The position numbers and the translations under genes were made by a program. A stretch of 64,000 nt of DNA, taken from assembly GCA_947561715.1 (NCBI GenBank), contig OX387199.1, positions 4,841,001-4,905,000 of the forward strand, given 5' to 3'. Shown piece by piece: positions 23,301-33,472 of this stretch. Numbering within the stretch: position 1 is the first letter of the stretch; every line of letters begins with the position of its first letter. Origin of the DNA: Ascidia mentula. Its lineage: Eukaryota; Chordata; Ascidiacea; Phlebobranchia; Ascidiidae. The notes under the pieces were generated by a model. It had not been told where the DNA came from and ran no database searches. It saw only the letters and a list, made by a program, of their open reading frames with translations.

Positions 23301-26300
23301 ATTCCAAAGATCAGCATCAAGTTGTGCCGTCACTCGATGGGGTAAAACCCGTGGAAGATTCCCAGTAATACCACCACCTGTTATGTGGGCAACACACTTT
23401 ACCCCACAGTTGGAACGTAATACGGGAAGGAGTGGTTTGCAGTAGATCGCTGTCGGCGTCAGAAGAGATTCACCTGTGAATAAAAAAACGGGTCTTTCCT
23501 TTACACAAAACACATCTTACAAAGCAGTTAGTGTCTAAAAGGCGCTGTCTAAATCATGGGTGGGCAAATGTTTTGACTCACAGGCCAGAAGTTGTTATAA
23601 ATTTGAAAGGCAGCCAATGGTCTTTGCGAGTACAAAGTGGAAAAAGAGCGTTTACACTAAATAGCAAACTAACCTATTTAAGATACTTAAATAAAAATAA
23701 TTAATGTTTAAAAGTTAAAATTGAAACGGAACAAAAAAAACTTCACATTAAACCATGTTCATTAATTTATACCCTAACAGGCCAGATTAATAAACCCAAT
23801 GAGCCAAATTTGGCTTGTGGACCTGATGTCTAGTCTAGATTAATCCAACGAAGCAGGACATTAATCTAACAGGATCATTTATTAATTGTTTTGACACTAA
23901 CAAAGTTCACAAAAGTACACTGTTGGACTGCTTCCCAACAGAATATGAAGCCATCATCCAAAACTTCTATAAAACACAAGGACTTTACCAAGTGATATTG
24001 ACCGGTCATAGGGAGCCAGATCATCCAAATTCAATCCACTCAGTTCAACAATTTTCCTCACAAGACTGTAACCATTGCTGTGAATTCCAGTTGAGGTAAT
24101 CCCAATTACATTGTCTCCAGCTGTTACTTCTTCGACCAGGGGCAGAGAATCATCTCTGTTCCTCTCACAAGCTCCCACGGCAAACCCAGCAAGGTCGTAA
24201 TGACCTTGACTGTACATACCGGGCATCTCAGCAGTTTCACCTCCTTGAAAACAGAGAAAAAAAATTCAACAAATGTTATATTGATGTTTAAAAACAAAAC
24301 AATGCCAATTGGTTTTGATGAGAATACTACTCACAAAGTTTGAACGCACCAAAGCCGAACACAACTTTTTGCTTTGAGAAACTATATTTTATAATTTTGG
24401 CCAAAAATAAATATTTCCAAAATACCAGAATTAAACATGGGCAAAAAATGGCAAGTTCAGACCCCAAAACAACAAAAAAAAACAATAAAGATAATGAATT
24501 ACCTATCAAAGCACATCCTGCCTCTTTGCAACCCTTAGTTATTCCTTCCACAACATTTTTGGCAACATCAGGTTGTAGTTTTCCACATGCAAAATAGTCT
24601 AGGAAGAAAAGTGGCTCGGCATTGTGGGTAAGAATGTCATTGACACACATCGCCACAAGGTCAATTCCAATTGTAGCATGTTTACCACAGGACTGTGCAA
24701 GCTGTCAAAATAAAAGGATCGAAACTAGTAAATTAATGTCATGTTCATTAAAACTCCATTCCCAACAAAAGATCAATATTTTAACGATTATTAAGGTCTT
24801 GTTTTTGTTAAAAATTATAATTTTTTTTCACAGGCTTTGCAGCTATAGCTTGGTTTTGCCAAGTAAGGACCTGCGCATTGGGGAGATCCTGCCAATTATG
24901 CGATTGTGTGAAAAAATACTGAATTTCTGCCCTACAGACAAGTTTTTCCTACTTTAAACTGAGAGGTTTTGCATGACAGCCTTATGCAACACACATAAAG
25001 CAAGTTAACATTATAATAACACAAGTCATTGCACACTTTCCTTACCAGTAACTTGGTTCCCACACCATCAGTTCCTGACACTAAAATCGGGTCATTGTAT
25101 CCAGCTGCCTTGAGGTCAAACACACCCCCAAACCCCCCTAGAATAGGGGCACAACCTGGTCGAGCTGACCCCTCGACAAAAGACTTGATTGAAGACACAA
25201 AGGCATCACCTTTACCAATGTCAACGCCACTTGATGCATAAGTAAGTGCAGGTTGTCTGCAGTAATACATGCCTTTGGTAATTTGTGAGACCAATACTGT
25301 TCAATGCAACTACTCAAAACTAAATATGTCCAATTTATGAAACTATTACAGTGACAGTATTTGCTGGTGCGCAAAAAGCATTTTATTGTTAGTTTTCAAA
25401 GTTACATAATTCCGTAATAAAATCCATACCATACCTTGACAAGAAGTTAATGCCACGATAACCAATATCATTTCTATAGAAGCTCCCATCAAAGGTGATT
25501 TGGTTTACACCAGCCAGAACAAGGCCTAGACAATTAATAAGGTCGTCATGCTCTGCAGTCACAGCAAGTACACGACCACCAGATGTCACTGTTCCACTGG
25601 CATGATTCAACTTTGTCCCAGCTTGAAAAACTTGAAGATGGGACATGTTGTTAACTGCTTCAACACCTAAGAATAAATGTTCATGTCAAAGTTTTAACTA
25701 TACTGGATCTGTTGACTGTGTGGAGAGTTTCAGTTTAAAGCTGAAAATATCAACCAATCAGATAGCTCTACAATACACATGGTATCATACATATTTTCAT
25801 TGTCCAATGCCTAGAACCTCTGGTCTCATAACAAATAATTCAACAAAATGCAATATTTCTGAATGTTTTGCCCGCAACATCTACAAATAGAAACAATGTA
25901 ATTTTTACCTGAAACAATTTTTCCCTTTTCATAACATCCTGGATAACCACCACTCGCCATGACAACAGCCATCACGAACGTGTTTTGTTTCCACCTGATT
26001 GGTTGGTGTTTTAGGTTGCCAGATGTACACGCTTTTAATACACTGTACAGATCACAGTCCAGCAATGGTAAAATAACCTTCAAAACATTTATTGACAGTA
26101 TAAATTGTGACAAATTAAGAAATGTGAAAAATATTTTTAAATACTAACGACTTTGACAAAGTTATTTCAGTAAATTAAAAATGCCTGTAACTTGATTGCA
26201 TTATATCGCGACAATCAGCTATTTGTGCTTAAAAACAACTTACACAAACAATCTAAACCTATTTAAATTATAACCACATATAAACAAATCCCACCGAGCT

Positions 26301-28395
26301 GTCCAAATCTAACATTTTTGCTACCTGGCATTCAGGGTCGCCAAATCTGCAGTTAAACTCCAAAACTTTTGGTCCAGTGTCGGTCAACATCATTCCTGCA
26401 TAGAGAACCCCAACATATTTGTGTCCATCTTGTCTCAAACCATCCACTGCTTTTTGGAGGACATTTTGTGTCACAAATTCTAGTGTTGAAATGCAAATCT
26501 GTTTGTTTGCAAAAGAAAACAAAAAAACGCTTACAACATAAAGCATTGTTTAAACTTTGGGAAAGGGTTTTATACAAAGCACAGCTGCAGAAAATGTTAG
26601 GAATGTAAACAAAACAGATATTATACACTTACAGGAGCAAAAGATACATAACTTTGTACACACTGTTTTGACCTATAAGGTCTCACCAACTAGTTCTGTG
26701 CAACAGGCACCAGCTGCACTGGCAAGACCTTATTGGTCAAAACAGTGTGCATAACTGTCTGAACCTCAAAAACATTTGGTGGATGTAAGTCTTGTTTTAC
26801 ACACCTGTGGACATGGACAGTAAGCTCCCATTCCACCTGTATTGGGGCCGAGGTCACCAGGTAAAAGACGTTTGTGGTCCTGAGCAGGTGGCATGATTTC
26901 TATGTTGATTCCGTCAGTGAAACAAAGAACAGAGAACTCCTCCCCATCAAGCAGTTCCTCCACAACAACTGTGTCTCCAGCAGAACTGTATTTTTTGTCC
27001 TGTCATTACGGAACATTTTATTTTGCCAAGGTGCAAATATACATTTTAGCATTAAGGTTTTAAAACAGATCTTTCAGTCAATTATTGTGTGATTTGTTAT
27101 AACAGCCCTTGAAAATGCAAAACCATTTGTACAGATGCTTTTCAAAGCACATAGAATATAGAAACATACTTTTAAGACAAAGATTACACAATTAATATTT
27201 TGGAATAGAAAATGTCCATCACCATTTCAAATAATTCTAATGAGATTAACCTTCATAATGGTGTTGATTGCATCACAGGCCTCTGTTTTGTTGGTTGCTA
27301 TGGCGACTCCCTTTCCTCCTGCCAATCCGCTTGCTTTCACTACTAGAGCAGGATAGGGGGCTGACATAATGTGCTCACATGCTTCTTCTGGTTTGGTAAA
27401 TACCTGCAATCAACAAACTGGCTCAAACAAATCTATTAGCACTTGTAATTTTTTTGTAAACAATTGTAGTTAAAAAAACCTTCCAAAATACAACATGGGT
27501 CATTCCATTGTATTTTTACCCCCTCACGCCCACAGTCAGATTTTGATGAAATTTGGCACAAACATGCAGACATATGTGGAGGAAAAAAATCCAAAGTTTT
27601 GTGTTCTAACTCCAAGTTGATCAAAGGTTGTTTAACCCTAAATGTTGCATGTATTCACAAAGATTACCTCAAATCTGGCAGTGGGAATTGAGTTTCTTGC
27701 CATGAAATGTTTAGAATATTCTTTGCTGGCTTCTATTTTCGCTGCACTTGCAATTGGTCCAAAACAGTCAATACCTTTAAACAGCAACGGACATGCTAAC
27801 ATTGACAACGTACACAATAAACAAACTATGCATCTAACTTTATTTATGATTGATTGAAATAAGATGAAAATTAGGATCAAAACAGGTAGGTTACCTTTAT
27901 TGGTGAGGTCATCAACTACTCCATTAGCAAGGGGGTCTTCAGGGCCTACAACTACCAGGTCTATATTTTGTTCTTGGCACCACTCAGCCAACTTGTTGTG
28001 GTCCTTTATGGGTAGTTCCACATTTTTGCATTTCTCTGAAACAAAATATTGGCTCAAATATTTTCTGTATTAAGCTAATGCGAAGATGTGTATTGGTAAT
28101 ATATATTGAAGTTTCACTTTTTTTTATCAGGATATTATCATAAATCATGTTTTGCAAATTTAGCTGAAGTTAACCCTTTTAACTGTTTTAAACACAAATT
28201 ATAAAGTTTGTCAATTCCAATATGTAAAAGAAAGTACTGTTAATGGGAAATTAACATCAAGTTCTGCAGACCTAATCTTGAAGTTCCCGCATTGCCAGGA
28301 GACACAAAAATTAGGGAAATTTGTGGAGATTGGCTTAGTTTCCATGCAAGACAATGTTCCCTTCCACCCGAACCAATAACTAGCAATTTGCTCAT
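20304..28395 (-). CDS. GART: Trifunctional purine enzyme GARS-AIRS-GARTfase
   Basis: Catalyses steps 2, 3 and 5 of cytosolic de novo purine synthesis. Eighteen exons (5' to 3' on minus): 28272-28395, 27895-28035, 27668-27774, 27251-27403, 26805-26999, 26325-26498, 25909-26077, 25435-25666, 25046-25256, 24503-24701, 23989-24243, 23252-23473, 22688-22893, 22338-22437, 22004-22137, 21604-21721, 21046-21185, 20304-20525. They total 1033 aa (human about 1010). GARS spans residues 1-431 ([45 protein letters not shown]). AIRS spans about 432-796 ([50 protein letters not shown]). The transformylase is about 797-1033 ([29 protein letters not shown] with Asn and His, [14 protein letters not shown] with the Asp). 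There is one AIRS copy, as in vertebrates. ATG 28393-28395 starts MSKLLVIG; a good acceptor lies about 43 nt upstream. Confidence 0.97.
23556..23836. mobile_element. Degenerate hAT-like MITE in a GART intron
   Basis: The stretch starts CATGGGTGGGCAAATG with TGACTCACAGGCCAGAAG and ends with GAGCCAAATTTGGC and TTGTGGACCTGATGT. This arrangement recalls, from memory, hAT elements with CAGGGGTGGGCAAA ends and a TTTGGC...GGACC tail. The right end is eroded and no duplication is visible. Confidence 0.45.
26659..26749. repeat. Short inverted repeat in a GART intron
   Basis: CACACTGTTTTGACC-TATAAGGTCT (26659-26683) and its inverse near 26725-26749 match over about 25 nt with one mismatch, with a loop of about 41 nt. 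The core GACC-TATA-AGGTCTCA resembles modules at about 38715, 41418 and 56040. Confidence 0.65.
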
Positions 28396-29032
28396 TACAA
28401 AAACTTTTTCTTTGATAATAATTACCACACCTAACTCCTGAAACTGCCAAAAACACACAAGTCATACATTGGAAAAAGTATGTGGCATTGACAAAAAAAA
28501 AGTTACAACTAAACAATCCAATTCTAATATTTCTTGACATGCATAATAATGGACACATAGAATTTTGTTTCATTGCAGTTTTATCACAATTTTTAACTAT
28601 AAGAAGCCAAACATGCTTTAAGCAACACATTTCGTAATATTATGATGCATTAGTTATTGATATCAACCACAAATACACATCGTTGACTATGAAAAGAGTA
28701 AGGTTTACACTGTTATAAACAGGTATGTAAGGCAGTAAGTTACCTCCACCAAGGTCAGTTTACACTGTTATAAACAGGTATACTGTGATGACACTGACAA
28801 CAGTGAAATAACAGAGGAAAAAGGCACATAAGAAAAAGAGAGTCTGCATCCCCTCATACTAAGCACAAATACACACATACTTAAGAATTAATTTGCCTTG
28901 TTACACCTCTGGTACTGTTGGATTAACCCACTTGCCAACTTGTTTGGAACATTATAATCATGGACACTGTGACAAACTTTTGCCAATGTAAAAATCACAG
29001 AGTAAGGTTTTCGCGCTTAAACACAAAGGAAG
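28396..29032 (-). promoter_or_regulatory. RRP12 3' end and GART promoter region, with a 23-bp direct repeat
   Basis: A spacer of 637 bp between the GART start and the RRP12 stop. It contains GTTTACACTGTTATAAACAG and three further bases at 28703-28725, repeated exactly at 28758-28780. On the minus strand a pyrimidine-rich acceptor (TTTTTGGCAGTTTCAG, ending at 28438) precedes the GART ATG by about 43 nt, so the GART 5' UTR is probably spliced. I see no canonical AATAAA for RRP12. Confidence 0.5.
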
Positions 29033-32000
29033 CTACTTTCGCTTCCTTTTTGCTTTCAGTTTTGCCCCATCAGCTGCTCCTTTCTTTGCAGCTTTCATCA
29101 AGCCATCATACTGGCCTGAAAGCTTTTTTCTCTTTCTTTTATTTAAAACTTTAACGTCCAGGGGTATATAAGCATATGGGTCGTGCTTGCCTTTACGTTT
29201 TACATCCCCACTACTCTTCTTTGATTTGTAAGCGGCACCGATCGCTTCCGGATCCAGTTGTCTGTGAATACCTTTGCCACCAGGTTTGTATCCCTGCTCT
29301 AACACTTCAGTTGCATTGTTATCATCATCTAGCTTTCGTTTGGGGGCGGATTTTTTAGCCGATGCTTTCGGTTTATCGACTCCTATACCAGCTAAGAGTT
29401 TATTTGTTTCCACATCTTCATCCTCGCTTTCATCACTTTCCCCTCCAATGATCAATCTTCCATCAGAAGCAAATTTAAAGTCATCAGCTTGCCGCTTTCT
29501 GTTAGCCACCTGAGTGGGATCACTTGCAAGGACTTTTTGTGATGTCGCAGGATCCAGTAAGTCCATTGGCTCAGTCTCTTTATCCTGGAGCCAGGCTTTG
29601 TTAGGAGGATTTCCTTTGCCTGATTTTAACTTCGGTCCCTCATCTTCAGAGTCTGAGGAATCAGCAAGAAGTTCATCAATTGTCTCTTTCTTCTGAGATT
29701 TGATGTTAACTTGCATGTCAGTGTTGCCTTCGCTTTTCTTTTCCGATTTTCTTTCTGCTTGTTGCCTCTTGGTGCGTTCGGCCACTTTTCGAATATTTTG
29801 CAGTTGCTTTTTGTGCGCTGCAGGCGTCATCGAGTTGATTGTTTCGAAACCAAATTTTCTGACAAATCTTTGTAGAATTGTTTTAACCCGAAATCTAAAG
29901 TGTCGTCTTGTCTCCGGTTTCCATTTCAGTAATGCGTCAAGAATCCCTTTCGTGTACTGTCCCAGAGTCCCACGATCCAAAACAGTAAACAAAACCATGA
30001 TAAAGCTTAGTGCAGCTTTACAAACTTCTCGTGTATTGCAGCCAAGCAACAGGCACACATTGCTAATAGTCTGATCCAGAAGAAATGAAGGCATGTCTGC
30101 TTTAAACTCATAAACCAATCTACAAAGCGCTATTATTGTGGATTTGATCATAATTGGTGAGCCAGCAAGTCCATTAAACACAATATCAAAATAGGCGACC
30201 AATCCATCAGCAATTCCATCCTTTTCTTCATTTGTATGCATTAAAATAAATGCTTTTGCGGCTGATACAAGCAAGGTAAAAGAGGCAAGTCTACTTCTTT
30301 TTGCCTCCTTTGTACATAAAATCACTTCTGGAAGAAGCACCTCGACAAATTCTGCACAGTCCTTGTGAGTTTCAGACCTTCCTGCAAGTTGTTGTATTAT
30401 CTGGTCCATACAAGTGATGCGGGGACCTTTGGAAGAAGGAGATGAAGATGACAAACCATCCAACAAACGAGACTTAAGCTCCTGCAAACGGGAATTTACA
30501 AATTGTCTGCAGCTTTCATTGCTGGAGCCACATATTTCTTCTAACAAGCGGTATGCTTTTTTCTGCATGCTGTGATTTGGGCTATTTAGCATGGGTAACA
30601 TGTCCTGGTAAATGGAGTTCATTTCGTCGAGCCCAACGTACACAACCATGTTGACTAAAAGATCCAATAACGCAAGTCTAGTGGCATCGTTTTCAGTCTC
30701 GCCATCAAATGCACGCTTCTGTGCCTTCACAAAGTATGAAATGACAAGTTGGACATCCGAAACTTCCAAGTATAGTTTAATTGTTTCTAAGGCCGACAAC
30801 CTATCAGGGCTCTTGCGCTTGTTAGCATCGACGGCACTTTGTTTCTCATCAACGGCTTCAATGCCAGGCATTGCATCTGGAGACGTGTATACATTAAAAA
30901 GGATTGGTAAATAGTTCTTTGTGAACCTTGCCATAACTGCTTTGTCTTCATCTGAAGACTTGCATGATATGAGGAGATTTCTCAAAGCCTGCATGACCAG
31001 CAGCTTTAAATCATCATGCTCAGTTACAGCCCTTCCCAGTATACGCGCAAGATTGGGAAATGCCGATGTAATGTCAGTTGCACCTTTGCAGAATACAGGT
31101 AGTAACGACCAGCACTGATGCTGCACAGTTTCATACATAGATGCCTCAACTGACATGTCATGGGATTTTAACTCAGCTGCTCTTGCACGCACTTTCCCAG
31201 CAAGGGGTAGAAAGTATTCTGTAAAGTAAGAAAGTTCAGTGTTTTTTACATGCTTATGTAACAAAGGCAGAATCCAGCTTCTGGGAAAGTCATAATCCAT
31301 TTCAGTACCATCAATTTTAAGTGGAACAGCTTGTAGAAACAGTTTGGGGCCAAGGGAAGTAATAGCAGCACCACAGGCATCATCAACCTCTGAACGATAT
31401 GTAAATTGTGGCGAACCCCGCAAGTCAGCAATACTTGCCAACAAACCTTTCACATGTGAAAAATGCTTTGCGTTGATGCAAGATTTAAAAGCCACCTGAC
31501 AAAGTCCAAACATCATGCCCCAAACTGAGTGGTACTTGTACTTTAAACCATCATTCAGCAAAGTTGAAACAGCTGTTAGGAATTTTGTTTCATCACTGGC
31601 GGTTGCACATGACAATACTGGAGGAGTGCAATCCAATAAAACTATTTTTGCAGTGGAATTTGCAGCTTCACGCACTGCTTGGTTGGCTGAGAGGAACATT
31701 TTGAAACAGGAGACAAGGAGTTTAGGAATATGCACAGTGGACAGTGTGTTAGCATTCTTCGCTTGTTCAGTTTCCAGAAACTTAGTTGACAAGTGAATCA
31801 CTGCTTTCTCCATTACAGCCAACCACGCAGGGCACATTTGGGCATCAGATGAGTTTGGATGGTAGTCGTATAACGCAGAAATAATTTGTGCTGTAAGGTC
31901 AGCTGAGAGGTTGCTAGCGGAAGGCTGATTTTGAAACATGCTGTACATAGCTTTCAAAGATAGTGACTTTACAATCGGCTCGCCTAACGTCATCAGTCGC

Positions 32001-32998
32001 AAAATAGTTTCACATGATTGCTTAAGCGAAGCAGTTGGAAAACTATGTAAAACACGACCAAGTAAAGTCATAACGTGGCACACAGATGGTGCGGAAGATA
32101 TGCCACCGAACTTTTCAAGGTGGTTAACACAAAATTTTGAAGTTGCAACTGCAGCGGGATGAGTTTTAACCCCAGTACTTTCTTCAATCATGAAGGAACT
32201 TGCAAACAAAATACCGCACACTGCATTTTGAGCAGCTTTGCGAACTTTGGGTTTGCTGTGAACTGTGAAGTTTAATATTGTGTGGAAAATGTTAATAGTT
32301 GAACGATCATCCCAAACGGACAGAGCTTGCTGTCTCAAAACAGTTGCCAGACAAGACAAAACGGAGCGTAAAAGTGCCGTTGGTGGTGCATTTTCAGTCC
32401 CACCATTTTGATTTAAAATATCGTATAGCAGCTTTGAAACTTCACCAAACTTTGCCCTTAATACTGGGACAGGCACTTGCTTGCAGGTCATGGCTAGAAG
32501 ATAAGCAACAGCTGATGCAGATTCAACTTGCTCCACAGACTGCAGTGCAGTGACAAGAGCAGCAAAGTAAGCGGTATTTGACTCAGTGGCACCTTGTCCA
32601 CGTATTACTTCAGTAATTGCAGCCAAAACTGCACAAACCTCCTTATGCTTGGTTGAATTGTTAAGCCAGTACCTTTGTATTTTCCCGAATGTAATGTTTG
32701 TGCAGTCTGACAAACCACTCAGGAACGAAGCAAAAGTTGGTGCACCTTCGCTTGCCGTTTCATCCATTGGAGTTCCCCTGACAAACTCTTCTCCAGATCC
32801 GTGCATTTCATCGTGAATCTGCAGTTTCTCCAGAGTAAGTCCCTTTGTTGGTTGGTTCGTGGGCTGAACGTGAAGAAAATTACTCTTTGCTTTTGCACGA
32901 TGCTTACGAAGGTCAGGATTCGAAGCGCACGAACTTCCCTTTTGCCATTTTTTAATCTTCGCTCGAGAACCACTTTTCAGTTTGCCAGGTTTACCCAT
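29033..32998 (-). CDS. RRP12: RRP12-like ribosome biogenesis protein, intronless
   Basis: One open frame of 1321 codons (human RRP12 about 1297 aa). RRP12 is a nucleolar HEAT-repeat protein needed for maturation and export of both ribosomal subunits. The start MGKPGKLKSGSRAKIKKW at 32996-32998 matches the family N-terminus; the frame stays open 22 codons further up, but an acceptor (TTTTTTGTCCAG, ending at 33026) lies between, so those codons are probably intron. Family blocks seen are FLSGLSDCTNITFGKIQRYW and KEVCAVLAAITEVIRGQG, followed by long helical repeats. Acidic patches (DSSDSEDEG, ESDESEDEDVE) and a Lys/Arg-rich nucleolar tail (KLKAKRKRK) close the protein. The single coding exon contrasts with the 14-22 exon neighbours. 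Confidence 0.95.
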   Translation of the reverse strand: MGKPGKLKSGSRAKIKKWQKGSSCASNPDLRKHRAKAKSNFLHVQPTNQPTKGLTLEKLQIHDEMHGSGEEFVRGTPMDETASEGAPTFASFLSGLSDCTNITFGKIQRYWLNNSTKHKEVCAVLAAITEVIRGQGATESNTAYFAALVTALQSVEQVESASAVAYLLAMTCKQVPVPVLRAKFGEVSKLLYDILNQNGGTENAPPTALLRSVLSCLATVLRQQALSVWDDRSTINIFHTILNFTVHSKPKVRKAAQNAVCGILFASSFMIEESTGVKTHPAAVATSKFCVNHLEKFGGISSAPSVCHVMTLLGRVLHSFPTASLKQSCETILRLMTLGEPIVKSLSLKAMYSMFQNQPSASNLSADLTAQIISALYDYHPNSSDAQMCPAWLAVMEKAVIHLSTKFLETEQAKNANTLSTVHIPKLLVSCFKMFLSANQAVREAANSTAKIVLLDCTPPVLSCATASDETKFLTAVSTLLNDGLKYKYHSVWGMMFGLCQVAFKSCINAKHFSHVKGLLASIADLRGSPQFTYRSEVDDACGAAITSLGPKLFLQAVPLKIDGTEMDYDFPRSWILPLLHKHVKNTELSYFTEYFLPLAGKVRARAAELKSHDMSVEASMYETVQHQCWSLLPVFCKGATDITSAFPNLARILGRAVTEHDDLKLLVMQALRNLLISCKSSDEDKAVMARFTKNYLPILFNVYTSPDAMPGIEAVDEKQSAVDANKRKSPDRLSALETIKLYLEVSDVQLVISYFVKAQKRAFDGETENDATRLALLDLLVNMVVYVGLDEMNSIYQDMLPMLNSPNHSMQKKAYRLLEEICGSSNESCRQFVNSRLQELKSRLLDGLSSSSPSSKGPRITCMDQIIQQLAGRSETHKDCAEFVEVLLPEVILCTKEAKRSRLASFTLLVSAAKAFILMHTNEEKDGIADGLVAYFDIVFNGLAGSPIMIKSTIIALCRLVYEFKADMPSFLLDQTISNVCLLLGCNTREVCKAALSFIMVLFTVLDRGTLGQYTKGILDALLKWKPETRRHFRFRVKTILQRFVRKFGFETINSMTPAAHKKQLQNIRKVAERTKRQQAERKSEKKSEGNTDMQVNIKSQKKETIDELLADSSDSEDEGPKLKSGKGNPPNKAWLQDKETEPMDLLDPATSQKVLASDPTQVANRKRQADDFKFASDGRLIIGGESDESEDEDVETNKLLAGIGVDKPKASAKKSAPKRKLDDDNNATEVLEQGYKPGGKGIHRQLDPEAIGAAYKSKKSSGDVKRKGKHDPYAYIPLDVKVLNKRKRKKLSGQYDGLMKAAKKGAADGAKLKAKRKRK

Positions 32999-33432
32999 TT
33001 TATGTGAAGTTAACGAGGAAAAAATCTGGACAAAAAACACAGATAACTTGAAAGTGTTACACAAGACGAATACAGTTCATCAAAAGACCAAACACATTAT
33101 CCAAATAATTACTGCATTTCATTAATTTTTCAACAAATGCAGAGTTATAGTAACCTACTATAGGTAAGGTAAGTAAGGTAAGGTTTTAGGCAAGACACGT
33201 GTGTCACAATAATCCAATGCACTGTAGTCCTATTTATCCGGCACAAAAAAATCGTCTTCAAGTTTTTTTGGGAAAGGGGATAATAAACCCAGTTTATTGT
33301 CAAATAATAAATTGCCATTTGTTGCAATGCAACAATAAATCAACTACAATTACTTTTTTTAAATATTTTGAAATAAGTTGAAAAAGATCAGTTTGTGAAT
33401 GAAGACTGGCAAAGATTGTTTGTGATGCCTTT

Positions 33433-33472
33433 AAGCATAGAATACTAAAAAAGTATTTAGTATTCTATGCTT
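33433..33472. repeat. 17-bp perfect inverted repeat
   Basis: AAGCATAGAATACTAAA (33433-33449) is followed after 6 nt by its exact inverse, TTTAGTATTCTATGCTT (33456-33472). It would form a stable hairpin upstream of RRP12. No further transposon features are seen. Confidence 0.8.

Noticed and set aside
28240..28458. Upstream Met for GART (MCFWQFQ...)
   Set aside because: The extension crosses a strong splice acceptor ending near 28438, and the family N-terminus matches the Met at 28393-28395.
29700..30074. 124-codon plus-strand frame
   Set aside because: Antisense shadow of the RRP12 coding exon.
32999..33064. 22-codon N-terminal extension of RRP12
   Set aside because: It crosses a likely acceptor, and MGKPGKLKSG matches the family start.
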